A stretch of DNA of 64,000 nt from Bacillus sp. FJAT-26390 (lineage in GTDB: Bacteria > Bacillota > Bacilli > Paenibacillales > Paenibacillaceae). A program made the translations under genes and the position numbers. The DNA is taken from NCBI RefSeq assembly GCF_001682865.1, contig NZ_MAQX01000034.1, positions 289,569 to 353,568 on the forward strand, read 5' to 3'. Below are positions 25,658 to 32,889 of the stretch, in pieces (the first letter of the stretch is position 1; each line of letters begins with the position of its first letter). Under the pieces are notes generated by a model that had not been told where the DNA came from, ran no database searches, and saw only the letters and a program-made list of their open reading frames with translations.

Positions 25658-26306
25658 AATGAAGCAATCCCTTCTTTAGCGCAAACTTGATGAGCTCCGG
25701 CCGCGTTCTCAGCCCGAGCTTATCCATCAGATGGCTTTTATGCGTTTCCACCGTCTTAACGCTTATGATCAGGTTTTCTGCGATTTCCTTATTCGAATAA
25801 CCTTTGGCGATCCAGCCTAATATCTCCTTCTCGCGCTCCGACAGCGTTTCGTAGGGGCCGCTGTCTTCTCCGCCCTGTTTCAGCTTCATGAGGTATTCAC
25901 TCATCAGACGCTTGGTTGCGGTAGGATACAGATAAGCATTTCCTTGCGCTACCGATTGAATAGCCGATAACAGCTCGTCATGGGGCGCATTCTTTAAAAT
26001 ATAACCTGAAGCTCCGATATGGATCGCCCGGAACAAATATTCATCATCGTCATGCATCGTTAAAATGAGGACCGCCGTATCCGGGAGCAGCTTCTTCAGC
26101 TCCGTCGTTGCGGTCATCCCGTCTTTGCCATGCGGCATGCTAAGGTCCATCAAGACAACATCCGGGTGCAGCTCCTGCGCCATCCGAATCGCTTCATCGC
26201 CTTCCGAGGCTTCGCCAACGACCTCAATGTCGTGCTTGCCGTGCAGCAGCATCGCAAGGCCGGTCCTGACCATCGCATGATCATCGCAAATCAATAGCTT
26301 TATCAT
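25650..26306 (-). CDS. NarL/LuxR-type response regulator (NreC-like)
   Basis: A 218-residue regulator with a receiver domain (LLICDDHAMVRTGL, phospho-Asp in VVLMDLSMP, switch Lys in LKNAPHDEL) and a C-terminal LuxR helix-turn-helix (LSEREKEILGWIAKGYSNKE, then SVKTVETHKSHLMDKL). ATG 26306 follows GGAGGAGAAGG; the frame is open six codons upstream. It is the middle gene of a GAF-regulator-kinase operon. The perfect palindrome at 26880-26895 upstream of the operon fits its expected DNA-binding type. Confidence 0.9.
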   Translation of the reverse strand: MIKLLICDDHAMVRTGLAMLLHGKHDIEVVGEASEGDEAIRMAQELHPDVVLMDLSMPHGKDGMTATTELKKLLPDTAVLILTMHDDDEYLFRAIHIGASGYILKNAPHDELLSAIQSVAQGNAYLYPTATKRLMSEYLMKLKQGGEDSGPYETLSEREKEILGWIAKGYSNKEIAENLIISVKTVETHKSHLMDKLGLRTRPELIKFALKKGLLHFD

Positions 26307-26371
26307 TTCCTTCTCCTCCGCCAATCCATTTGAATCATTAGGCTGTCATTGCCAACTATTATAACCTATAT

Positions 26372-26809
26372 TTACCTTTCGAGCAGCAGGCTCACTAGTT
26401 CATTCGTTAATAAGGAAGCTTGTTCTAATTCATTTGTGTTGTAGGTTCGTGTAGAACGCCTGCCGATCAGCAGCACGCCAAAAATGCCTTTTGGCATGAT
26501 GAGCGGTAGGCTTGCCGCCACTTGCAGCTGCTCCGCCAACAGTATGGGCTCACCCAGCTTGAACCGCTCCGCGTCGGTCATGGCTTCCCTCGTGCTCGCC
26601 AGCCTGCCGGAGCGAATCGCACTGCCTGACAAGCCTAAAGCAAGTTTCTGCTCGACAAGCAGCGTTCGCTCGCTAATACTGCCGGTCGCCATGGACCAGC
26701 GCAGCTTGCGTTTGGCCGTATCGATTAAACCTAGAGCAGCAAAATCGCTGCCTGTATCTATTTTTAGCCGCTCGATGCAGGCTGCCATATTTACTTCGCT
26801 TGTCTTCAT
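26372..26809 (-). CDS. GAF-domain protein (NreA-like)
   Basis: A 145-residue single GAF domain (CIERLKIDTGSDFAALGLID, ending FGVLLIGRRSTRTYNTNELE, then LLTNELVSLLLER). Size and position upstream of a NarL-type regulator and soluble kinase match NreA, the nitrate-binding GAF protein of staphylococcal NreABC. Ligand residues were not verified. ATG 26809 is chosen because AAGGAGG sits just upstream; an earlier TTG start would run through that site. First gene of the operon with the regulator and kinase. Confidence 0.85.
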   Translation of the reverse strand: MKTSEVNMAACIERLKIDTGSDFAALGLIDTAKRKLRWSMATGSISERTLLVEQKLALGLSGSAIRSGRLASTREAMTDAERFKLGEPILLAEQLQVAASLPLIMPKGIFGVLLIGRRSTRTYNTNELEQASLLTNELVSLLLER

Positions 26810-26850
26810 CCTCGTTCCTCCTTTAGGGAATACAAGCAATCATTGAGTTT

Positions 26851-26856
26851 ATTATA
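26851..26856 (-). promoter_or_regulatory. Probable -10 element of the GAF-regulator-kinase operon
   Basis: TATAAT on the minus strand, 42 bp upstream of the GAF start. No good -35 hexamer lies 17 bp further upstream, as expected for an activator-dependent promoter; the perfect palindrome at 26880-26895 lies just upstream of the -35 position. Confidence 0.5.
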
Positions 26857-26879
26857 AAGCTATGCTCCAGCTTTGTATG

Positions 26880-26895
26880 TCAGGGAATTCCCTGA
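26880..26895. promoter_or_regulatory. Perfect palindrome, probable NarL/NreC-type operator
   Basis: TCAGGGAATTCCCTGA is a perfect 16-bp palindrome, centred about 31 bp upstream of the -10 element. Its core AGGG-N4-CCCT matches the published form of the staphylococcal NreC site (TAGGG-N4-CCCTA) except for the outer base pair. Position relative to the -10 fits an activator site. Assignment to the regulator at 25650 is inferred. Confidence 0.6.
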
Positions 26896-26935
26896 ATTAT
26901 GCTAAGAAATGCCGCCCGCTTTCATCTAGTGGCAA

Positions 26936-26970
26936 ACAAAAAAAGAGGAGCCCTTTTACAGGCTCCTCTT
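26936..26970 (-). terminator. Terminator-like hairpin
   Basis: GAGGAGCC/GGCTCCTC stem with an 8-nt loop (26945-26968), followed on the minus strand by a T-run. The nearest upstream gene on that strand ends at 27248, about 280 bp away, so either a long 3' tail or a short unrecognised transcript ends here. Confidence 0.7.
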
Positions 26971-27247
26971 CCCGACGGTGTTTGATCGTTCGAGTCTCTT
27001 CACATCTAACACTTCACATTATTAAGATTACTTGGGCACCGCTTATTGCTTTCCGGTTTTAACGGATAGCTTTTGGCGTGTGTGTTCAGAAGTGCTCTGC
27101 GGCACAACCCCTCGCTTTCATAAAAGCTAAGTGATTAAATAAGTTCCTCCTGCAGCCCTAGCACCAAAAGGTCCAACGGAACCACACCTCTCTTCACACC
27201 GTCAACACTATATTTCACAAAATCGGCGGAACTTATACATCGTTTTT
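26971..27247. other. Gene-free stretch
   Basis: No start codon with a ribosome-binding site and no family match were found on either strand. One minus-strand frame (about 27130-27190) reads GSVGPFGARAAGGTYLIT before a stop but has an upstream stop and no start. It could contain a small RNA ending at the terminator at 26936-26970; I see no strong promoter. Confidence 0.3.
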
Positions 27248-27610
27248 TTAAAAAGCGGAAACTTCTTTTTTCGTCTCATGGATCGCGCTCTTTTGTTCCG
27301 CATCCTTGGAGTTGATCATGTAGACCGTTTCGCCCGCAAAAAATACGATCACTAAACCAATGACAACCATCATTTTGATCGTTGTCGCTTTATTCCTTTT
27401 CAGCATTTCATTATTTTCGGTTTTCAACGTTTGGGTCCACTTATCCTTGTTGGCAGTGCTCGCAGTTTGGCCGCAGGCGCAGCTTACGGGTGAGTGAAAA
27501 GAATAACCTTGCGAATTAACGCTGTACTGATCGGCTTGAACCGTATGTTTCCTGCCGCATGACGAACAACCTACCTCGATAAATTGTCTATAATCGTGAA
27601 TAAATGTCAT
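27248..27610 (-). CDS. Small zinc-ribbon-like single-pass membrane protein
   Basis: A 120-residue protein. The N-terminal half has paired cysteines, CSSC (residues 15-18) and CAC (residues 44-46), as in a small zinc ribbon. A single membrane helix follows (MMVVIGLVIVFFAGETVYMI, about residues 80-99) with a short polar tail. The topology is probably N-in by the positive-inside rule (KRNKATTIK before the helix). No family name recognised and no informative neighbours; the gene stands alone between gene-poor stretches. Confidence 0.7.
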   Translation of the reverse strand: MTFIHDYRQFIEVGCSSCGRKHTVQADQYSVNSQGYSFHSPVSCACGQTASTANKDKWTQTLKTENNEMLKRNKATTIKMMVVIGLVIVFFAGETVYMINSKDAEQKSAIHETKKEVSAF

Positions 27611-27663
27611 GTGCTGCTAGCCCCCAAGATGGTTGATTGATAGACTTAAAACCAAAATACGAA

Positions 27664-27711
27664 CAAAAAAAACTTCCGGAATGCATATGAATTTCATACG
27701 CATTCCGGAAG
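27664..27711 (-). terminator. Terminator of the IscA/HesB-like gene
   Basis: CTTCCGGAATGC/GCATTCCGGAAG, a 12-bp perfect stem extended by an inner ATGAA/TTCAT pair, with a run of T on the minus strand. It follows the stop of the gene at 27732. Confidence 0.88.
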
Positions 27712-27731
27712 ATAACTATTGCTGACAAGTT

Positions 27732-28094
27732 TTAGCACTCACCCGCTGCAGCCGGTTTGCCTGCATCGGAAGCAGTACGGAATGATGAACCGCAGCCGCA
27801 TGTAGCGCTGGCGTTCGGATTTTCGATCGTAAAACCGCCGCCCATTGCCGATTCTTTAAAATCAATAACGAGGCCGTTCAAATATTTGATGCTGTCCTCG
27901 TCAACGACTACTTTAAGGCCTTCCATGTCAATCGCTTTGTCTCCGGCATGCTCTTCATCGTCAAAGCCCATTCCATAGGAGAAGCCGCTGCAGCCGCCTT
28001 CTTTAACGCCGATACGCAGGAATAGCTCAGGACCGCCTTCTTCTGCGAGCATTTCTTTTATTTTGTCAGATGCCGTATCACTAATCGTGATCAT
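27732..28094 (-). CDS. HesB/IscA family iron-sulfur assembly protein
   Basis: A 120-residue A-type carrier protein. It contains the three conserved cysteines of the family: Cys in GGCSGFSY (about residue 35) and the CGCG pair (about 98-100). A short Ala/Gly-rich tail ending GEC extends beyond the usual end. Such proteins bind iron or Fe-S clusters and hand them to apo-enzymes. It lies close to the radical-SAM enzyme MqnE and the NifU-like protein, which both depend on Fe-S clusters. It is transcribed alone, divergent from mqnE. Confidence 0.9.
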   Translation of the reverse strand: MITISDTASDKIKEMLAEEGGPELFLRIGVKEGGCSGFSYGMGFDDEEHAGDKAIDMEGLKVVVDEDSIKYLNGLVIDFKESAMGGGFTIENPNASATCGCGSSFRTASDAGKPAAAGEC

Positions 28095-28340
28095 GCTACA
28101 TCCCTCCGTTTATCCGTATAATCAATTCGATTGCTTTTCACTTACTTATTTGTAGTATACTCCAGTTTGTTCAGTTGCTCAAGAGCAGCATGCCTACATC
28201 CTCATATCCCATTTGTTGGAAGATGAATTACTTTTCTTATTGCCCATGTTACGTATGAGGTTTATAATAGTTACAGCTTCTTTAAACGGAAAAGAAAGTT
28301 CTTTTTTTCACAAACTACTATGTATCGAGGAGGCTTGGCC

Positions 28341-29444
28341 ATGAACGTCGTTATACCGACAGAGGATACACATATGCAGCACATTATTGAGAAGGTGCGT
28401 CATGGAGAGCGTTTGACGCTTGAGGATGGCGTTTTCTTATATCAATCAGATGATCTGCTGACGATTGGGCAGCTAGCTAATGAGGTTGCCCTGCGCAAGA
28501 ATGGCAAAAAGGTTTATTTTATCGAAAACATGAGTCTTTATTTCACGAACGTCTGCGAAGCTCATTGCGCTTTCTGTAATTTCCGTAAAGATGAGGGCGA
28601 AGAAGGCTCCTACACCCTTAGCGGTCAGCAAATGATCGAATACGTCGAACAGCATTTCCACCCTGGTGTTCGTGAATTCCATATCGTCGGCGGCCATAAT
28701 GCGAATGTTCCGTTCCAATATTATGTTGATTCGCTCAAAGCACTGAAGGATCGGTTTCCAGAGGTTACCCTTAAAGCTTACACAGCTGCGGAAATCGATT
28801 TTTTCTCGCGCATTAGCGGACTCACTTACCGTGAAGTGCTTCAAGAGCTGATGAAAGCGGGCTTGCAATCCTTGACTGGCGGCGGCGCGGAAATTCTATC
28901 CGATCATTACCGTAAAAAAATGCGTGTGGACAAAGCCGACGTTACGCAATATTTGCAGGTTCACCGTACGGCGCATGAGCTTGGACTTCGGACGCACACG
29001 ACGATGCTGTACGGATCGATCGAAACGAAGGAAGACCGCATTCGCCATTTGATGCATATCCGCGAGCTTCAGGATGAAACGAATGGTTTCCTTGTATTCA
29101 TACCGCTTTCGATGCAGCCGATCAACCCAAGAGCCGGCATACGCCGCCGCAACTCGGCATTCGAGGATTTGAAAACCATCGCAATCAGCCGTTTGATGCT
29201 CGACAACTTCCAGCACATCAAAGCTTACTTTATCAACATCGGCGTGCAGCTGACGCAGGTTGCTCTAACGATGGGCGCATCCGATGCTCACGGCACGATC
29301 GTGAAGGAAAAGATCAGCCATGCCGCAGGCGCTTTAACGCCAGAGGGCATTACCCGCGAGGATTTGATTTGGCTTATTAAAGGCGCAGGCCGCATTCCGG
29401 TTGAACGCGACACGTTTTACAATGAAATCAAAGTTTATGAATGA
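28341..29444 (+). CDS. mqnE: Aminofutalosine synthase MqnE
   Basis: A 367-residue radical-SAM enzyme that joins 3-[(1-carboxyvinyl)oxy]benzoate with a SAM-derived adenosyl radical to give 6-amino-6-deoxyfutalosine, in the futalosine route to menaquinone. The cluster motif CEAHCAFC is at Cys72, Cys76, Cys79, preceded by SLYFTNV, and followed by HIVGGHNAN, the MqnE pattern. The C-terminal part (QPINPRAGIRRRNSAFEDLK) fits the family. ATG 28341 follows GAGGAGG; the ATG at 28320 is less likely. The related UbiD decarboxylase is 3.5 kb downstream. Confidence 0.93.
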   Translation: MNVVIPTEDTHMQHIIEKVRHGERLTLEDGVFLYQSDDLLTIGQLANEVALRKNGKKVYFIENMSLYFTNVCEAHCAFCNFRKDEGEEGSYTLSGQQMIEYVEQHFHPGVREFHIVGGHNANVPFQYYVDSLKALKDRFPEVTLKAYTAAEIDFFSRISGLTYREVLQELMKAGLQSLTGGGAEILSDHYRKKMRVDKADVTQYLQVHRTAHELGLRTHTTMLYGSIETKEDRIRHLMHIRELQDETNGFLVFIPLSMQPINPRAGIRRRNSAFEDLKTIAISRLMLDNFQHIKAYFINIGVQLTQVALTMGASDAHGTIVKEKISHAAGALTPEGITREDLIWLIKGAGRIPVERDTFYNEIKVYE

Positions 29445-29507
29445 GTAATCGACAGCACGGAAGCACAAAATAGAATCATCATCTAGAGGCGTGGAGTTGG
29501 AAATCAT

Positions 29508-30575
29508 ATGAGAAAACTTATTATTTTAGGCGGAGGCTATGGCGGGCTTGCCATCGCTAACGAATTATTGGAGAAGCAGCTGCCCATCGATGTCTCCATT
29601 GTATTGATTGACCGGATGCCGTTTCAAGGCTTGAAGACGGAATATTACGCGCTTGCCGCCGGAACGGTTTCGGACCTGGAGCTGCGTGTCAAATTCCCGG
29701 TTGATCCTAGAATTTCCTTGGCATACGGGGAAGTAACCGATGTCGACATGGAGCTAAAGCTTGTTCACATCGAAGGACAGGAATCGATGGAATACGAATG
29801 GCTTGTTATCGGCCTTGGCTGTACCGACAAATACCATGGCATCGAAGGTGCGGAGCAGTTCTCTACAAGCATCCAAACCTTCTCTGCCGCAAGGCAGACT
29901 TATGCGCAGCTGAATGACGTTAAGCCTTACGGTCAGGTTTCCATCGTAGGCGGAGGGCTTAGCGGTGTTGAGGTAGCCGCTGAGCTTCGCGAAAGCCGCC
30001 CGGACCTTAATATCCGCATCTTGGATCGTGGTCCGAGCGTATTGTCTGCTTTCCCGAGCAAGCTTCAATCTTTTGTAGCAGAATGGTTCGAGGAGCATAA
30101 CGTAGAGATGCGCGGCCATGTCGGCTTAACGCGTGTCGAAGGCGGAATTTTGCATGATTGCAATTCCACAACGCCTATATATACAGACGTAACGGTATGG
30201 ACGGCTGGCATTCAGCCCGTGCCGCTCGTTCAGCGTATGGATTTGCCAAAGGATAATCAGGGCAGACTAGTTATTAACGAATATCATCAATTGCCAGACC
30301 ACAATGATGTTTATATCGTTGGCGACTGCGCAGCATTGCCGCTTTCTCCAAGCGGTCAAGCAGCAGGCGCGCAAGGCAAACAAATTGCCGAGGTGCTTCA
30401 AGCGATCTGGCATGACAAAACACCGCGGCTTGGCAAGATCAAGCTAAAGGGCGTGCTCGGCTCGCTCGGCAAGAAAAGCGGCTTCGGCCTTATGGGCGGC
30501 ACAGCCATCATGGGCCGCGTGCCACGCCTCGTTAAGAGCGGCGTGCTCTGGCGCTCCAAGCGTCACCTAGGCTAG
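29508..30575 (+). CDS. yutJ: NADH dehydrogenase-like FAD protein, YutJ-like
   Basis: A 355-residue two-dinucleotide-binding flavoprotein of the type II NADH dehydrogenase family: FAD motif LIILGGGYGGLAIA at the N-terminus, NAD motif VSIVGGGLSGVEVA (about residue 147), and the late FAD contact VYIVGDCAAL (about 265). It is shorter than NDH-2 (about 400) and lacks an obvious C-terminal membrane helix. Gene order with yuzB and yutI copies Bacillus subtilis, supporting the YutJ name. Substrate and electron acceptor are not established for this subgroup. Tail-to-tail with yuzB. Confidence 0.85.
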   Translation: MRKLIILGGGYGGLAIANELLEKQLPIDVSIVLIDRMPFQGLKTEYYALAAGTVSDLELRVKFPVDPRISLAYGEVTDVDMELKLVHIEGQESMEYEWLVIGLGCTDKYHGIEGAEQFSTSIQTFSAARQTYAQLNDVKPYGQVSIVGGGLSGVEVAAELRESRPDLNIRILDRGPSVLSAFPSKLQSFVAEWFEEHNVEMRGHVGLTRVEGGILHDCNSTTPIYTDVTVWTAGIQPVPLVQRMDLPKDNQGRLVINEYHQLPDHNDVYIVGDCAALPLSPSGQAAGAQGKQIAEVLQAIWHDKTPRLGKIKLKGVLGSLGKKSGFGLMGGTAIMGRVPRLVKSGVLWRSKRHLG

Positions 30576-30579
30576 CTTC

Positions 30580-30855
30580 TTACAAATCATCCAGCAGCTT
30601 ATCCAGCGCTTCTTTATCCGCTTGCTGCTGCTTGATTGCTTTTAAAATATTGGCATGCAGCTCGTCCACCGTTTCGGCGGATACGATCTCGCCATCGACC
30701 AAAGCGAATGGATTCAAATAACATTCGCCGCAATTGCCCAAGCAGCCGTATTCGGTTACTTCGAACTCATCATTTTGCTCAAATTCATTCATTATACGGT
30801 CAGTGCCATGATGCATATTGCTGGCACAAAATTCGATCATTGGTTTAAACATCAT
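30580..30855 (-). CDS. yuzB: YuzB family protein (DUF1450)
   Basis: A 91-residue protein with the DUF1450 signature: FCASNMHHGTDRIM near the N-terminus, then EYGCLGNCGECYLNPFALVDG, where three cysteines are closely spaced, and VDELHANILKAI. The cysteine pattern suggests a metal or Fe-S-binding role, unproven. The gene stands between yutJ and the NifU-like gene, as in Bacillus. The start ATG is 12 bp after AGGTGA. Confidence 0.88.
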   Translation of the reverse strand: MMFKPMIEFCASNMHHGTDRIMNEFEQNDEFEVTEYGCLGNCGECYLNPFALVDGEIVSAETVDELHANILKAIKQQQADKEALDKLLDDL

Positions 30856-30886
30856 GCTTCACCTAACTTTACTTAGTTACTATCCA

Positions 30887-30915
30887 TTTTCAATTGCTTC
30901 ACTTTGTACTATAAT
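30887..30915 (+). promoter_or_regulatory. Putative promoter of the NifU-like gene
   Basis: TATAAT (30910-30915) with TTTTCA 17 bp upstream (30887-30892), 24 bp before the start codon at 30939. The -10 is a perfect match; the -35 is weak. Confidence 0.45.
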
Positions 30916-30938
30916 AGGGGAGAAAGGAGATGATTGCA

Positions 30939-31184
30939 ATGAGTGAACAAGTACAAGATACGATGTACGATGAAGTTTTGGACGTACTCGATAAGCTTCG
31001 TCCGTTTTTGCAGCGCGACGGCGGCGACGTTGAATTGGTAGATGTCGAAGGAGGCATCATCAAACTTCGTCTGATGGGTGCATGCGGAAGCTGCCCAAGC
31101 TCGACGATCACGCTTAAAGCGGGTATCGAACGTGCACTTCTCGAAGAAGTTGAAGGTGTAGTCGAAGTCGTTCAAGTATTTTAA
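30939..31184 (+). CDS. yutI: NifU-like (Nfu) iron-sulfur scaffold, YutI-like
   Basis: An 81-residue Nfu domain alone: LRPFLQRDGGDVELVDVEGG, KLRLMGACGSCPSS (the CxxC cluster ligand) and GIERALLEEVEGV. Such proteins carry and deliver 4Fe-4S clusters. ATG 30939 has AAAGGAG nine bases upstream; the ATG at 30930 overlaps that site. The neighbours yutJ and yuzB match the Bacillus arrangement. Followed by a strong terminator. Confidence 0.92.
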   Translation: MSEQVQDTMYDEVLDVLDKLRPFLQRDGGDVELVDVEGGIIKLRLMGACGSCPSSTITLKAGIERALLEEVEGVVEVVQVF

Positions 31185-31229
31185 TAGATAAGAACGATTC
31201 AAGCTCGCCTCATGTTTGACAAAATAACG

Positions 31230-31289
31230 AAGAGTCTTACCGGCGCTGGGGAGCATGCCTCCTTAGCTTACCGGTAAGACTCTTTTTTT
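31230..31289 (+). terminator. Strong terminator after the NifU-like gene
   Basis: A 14-bp perfect stem, AAGAGTCTTACCGG/CCGGTAAGACTCTT, with a 27-nt loop, then a run of T. It separates two convergent genes. Confidence 0.88.
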
Positions 31290-31321
31290 GTGTGAGCTTA
31301 TAGTTTCATAGACAAGGCAGA

Positions 31322-32104
31322 TTAGAACATGCCTTTGATGTTGGCTACGATCGGATCGAAGCCGCCCGTGACATCAATGACGTTGCCGGTCAAGAAATTG
31401 GAATTTCTGTCACAGAGAAAAAGCACCACGCGCGCAACATCCTCCCCTGCGCCAGGGCGTCCAATCGGCGACTCGTTGTCAAACTCTTCCTCTACCTCGG
31501 CAATGGACCGCTCCTTGTTCACGCCGCGAATATCGCCAGGACCGATTAGATTAACCGTGATGCCATGCGGCGCCTCTTCCACAGCTAGTGACTTCGTAAA
31601 CGATACGAGACCTGTCTTCGCAGCGGCATACACGGCACGGTGCGGCCAAGCTCTTGCCTCACCCGCGTGTCCAAAGCCAAAATGGACGATCCGTCCCCAT
31701 TTGCGCTCGCGCATGCCCGGTAGAAGGCGGTGGTCGAGCAGCATGACGCCTAATAGATTGCCATGCAGCAGCCTAATGATCGTTTCTTCGTCATATTCGC
31801 TGAAGAGCCGCCGCTTGCGGACGAACGGCCCGGCATTATTGACAAGAATGTCAACGCCGCCTGCCCACTGCTCCGCGGCATCCGCAAGCTTCGCCGCGCC
31901 TTCGGTCGTTGCAATATCGGCCTGCACCGTAATCGCTTTAACTCCCAATTGCTCGATCTGTGCCTTAACTTGCCTTGCTTCAAGTTCGCTCTCGTAGTAA
32001 TTAATAACAACATTGCAGCCTTGCTCGGCAAGCTGAAGCGCCGTACGTTTGCCAAGCCCCTTCGCGCTGCCTGTTACTAACGCGGTTTTGCCCTTGAGTC
32101 CCAC
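31322..32104 (-). CDS. Short-chain dehydrogenase-like protein with atypical active site
   Basis: A 260-residue protein of the FabG-like SDR group: cofactor motif VTGSAKGLG at residue about 10, NNAG at about 90, the YAAAK motif, then NLIGPGDIRG and DVTGGFDP. The catalytic Ser is normally 13 residues before the Tyr; here that position is His (FGFGHAG), and no Ser lies nearby. It may use a different catalytic arrangement or have lost reductase activity. It starts with GTG after AAAGGGGGAA, and is downstream of the HEPN gene on the same strand. The substrate is unknown. Confidence 0.82.
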   Translation of the reverse strand: MGLKGKTALVTGSAKGLGKRTALQLAEQGCNVVINYYESELEARQVKAQIEQLGVKAITVQADIATTEGAAKLADAAEQWAGGVDILVNNAGPFVRKRRLFSEYDEETIIRLLHGNLLGVMLLDHRLLPGMRERKWGRIVHFGFGHAGEARAWPHRAVYAAAKTGLVSFTKSLAVEEAPHGITVNLIGPGDIRGVNKERSIAEVEEEFDNESPIGRPGAGEDVARVVLFLCDRNSNFLTGNVIDVTGGFDPIVANIKGMF

Positions 32105-32123
32105 GAGTGTTCCCCCTTTGGGA

Positions 32124-32834
32124 TTATTGATGCTTGTTTCGCATTAATCCGCATGCATATTGAAACGTTAACAGCAGCGATTCCATCGCCAGATACAGCC
32201 CCTGCGTTAAATCAGCTGATTGTTCAGCGAGGTTCTCAAGCTTGATCTCCTCGCCATACATACGGCTGCTTTGGATCAAATCATCCTGCATTTCCGAATT
32301 CATATAATGAATTTCGGTATTTCTGCGCTTGCGCAGCCTTGTCATCGGTTCCTTGTATTTCTCCTTCACATCGTTCAGTTTCCAAGTCAGCTCCGGATGT
32401 GCTTTCTTCTCGCGCATATTGCGCAAAACCGTAAAATAGGAGAAATGTGACTTTATCCGCTCGGTTCTCATGTCTAAAAGCTCATTCAGCAGTGTGCCAA
32501 GCTTATCAAGCAAGGAGAAAACGCGAATAAAGGCATTTTTATCAAAGTAGATATAACGATTATAATGGATTCTCTCTTCATCTGTCATTTGCTTAACCGA
32601 AGAAGAAGTAATTTTATGCTGAAAATGCAGCGCAACATAGTGGCTTTGCTCAAGCTCATCTAATGACGAGCGAAGGCCTAACGTCCATATTTCGTACTTG
32701 CGAAGCTTTCCGATATCCCCGCCTGCCGCCATTTTTTTGGACAAGATCGAAACGAACTGATCCATTAAACGGAACGTTTCTGCAAGTGTTCCTTCCGCTT
32801 CTCTTAGGGGCTCATTAAACAGGAAACGCAGCAT
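32124..32834 (-). CDS. Cthe_2314-type HEPN domain protein
   Basis: A 236-residue all-helical protein. The segment RLRKRRNTEIHYMN contains the HEPN R-X4-H motif (Arg...His of RNTEIH). I recognise the family as Cthe_2314-like HEPN. HEPN proteins are often RNases or regulators of nucleotidyl-transferases, but no MNT partner is adjacent, so a toxin-antitoxin role is unsupported here. It lies between the UbiD decarboxylase and an SDR on the same strand. Confidence 0.78.
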   Translation of the reverse strand: MLRFLFNEPLREAEGTLAETFRLMDQFVSILSKKMAAGGDIGKLRKYEIWTLGLRSSLDELEQSHYVALHFQHKITSSSVKQMTDEERIHYNRYIYFDKNAFIRVFSLLDKLGTLLNELLDMRTERIKSHFSYFTVLRNMREKKAHPELTWKLNDVKEKYKEPMTRLRKRRNTEIHYMNSEMQDDLIQSSRMYGEEIKLENLAEQSADLTQGLYLAMESLLLTFQYACGLMRNKHQ

Positions 32835-32889
32835 AATCGAACAGTCCCTTCTGCATGAGAATGACGAATTTATTTTTCAGCAAAAACTA

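Noticed and set aside
27120..27190. Short minus-strand reading frame with GPFGARAAGG
   Set aside because: It has an in-frame upstream stop and no start or ribosome-binding site, so I do not call it a gene, although the region could contain a small RNA.
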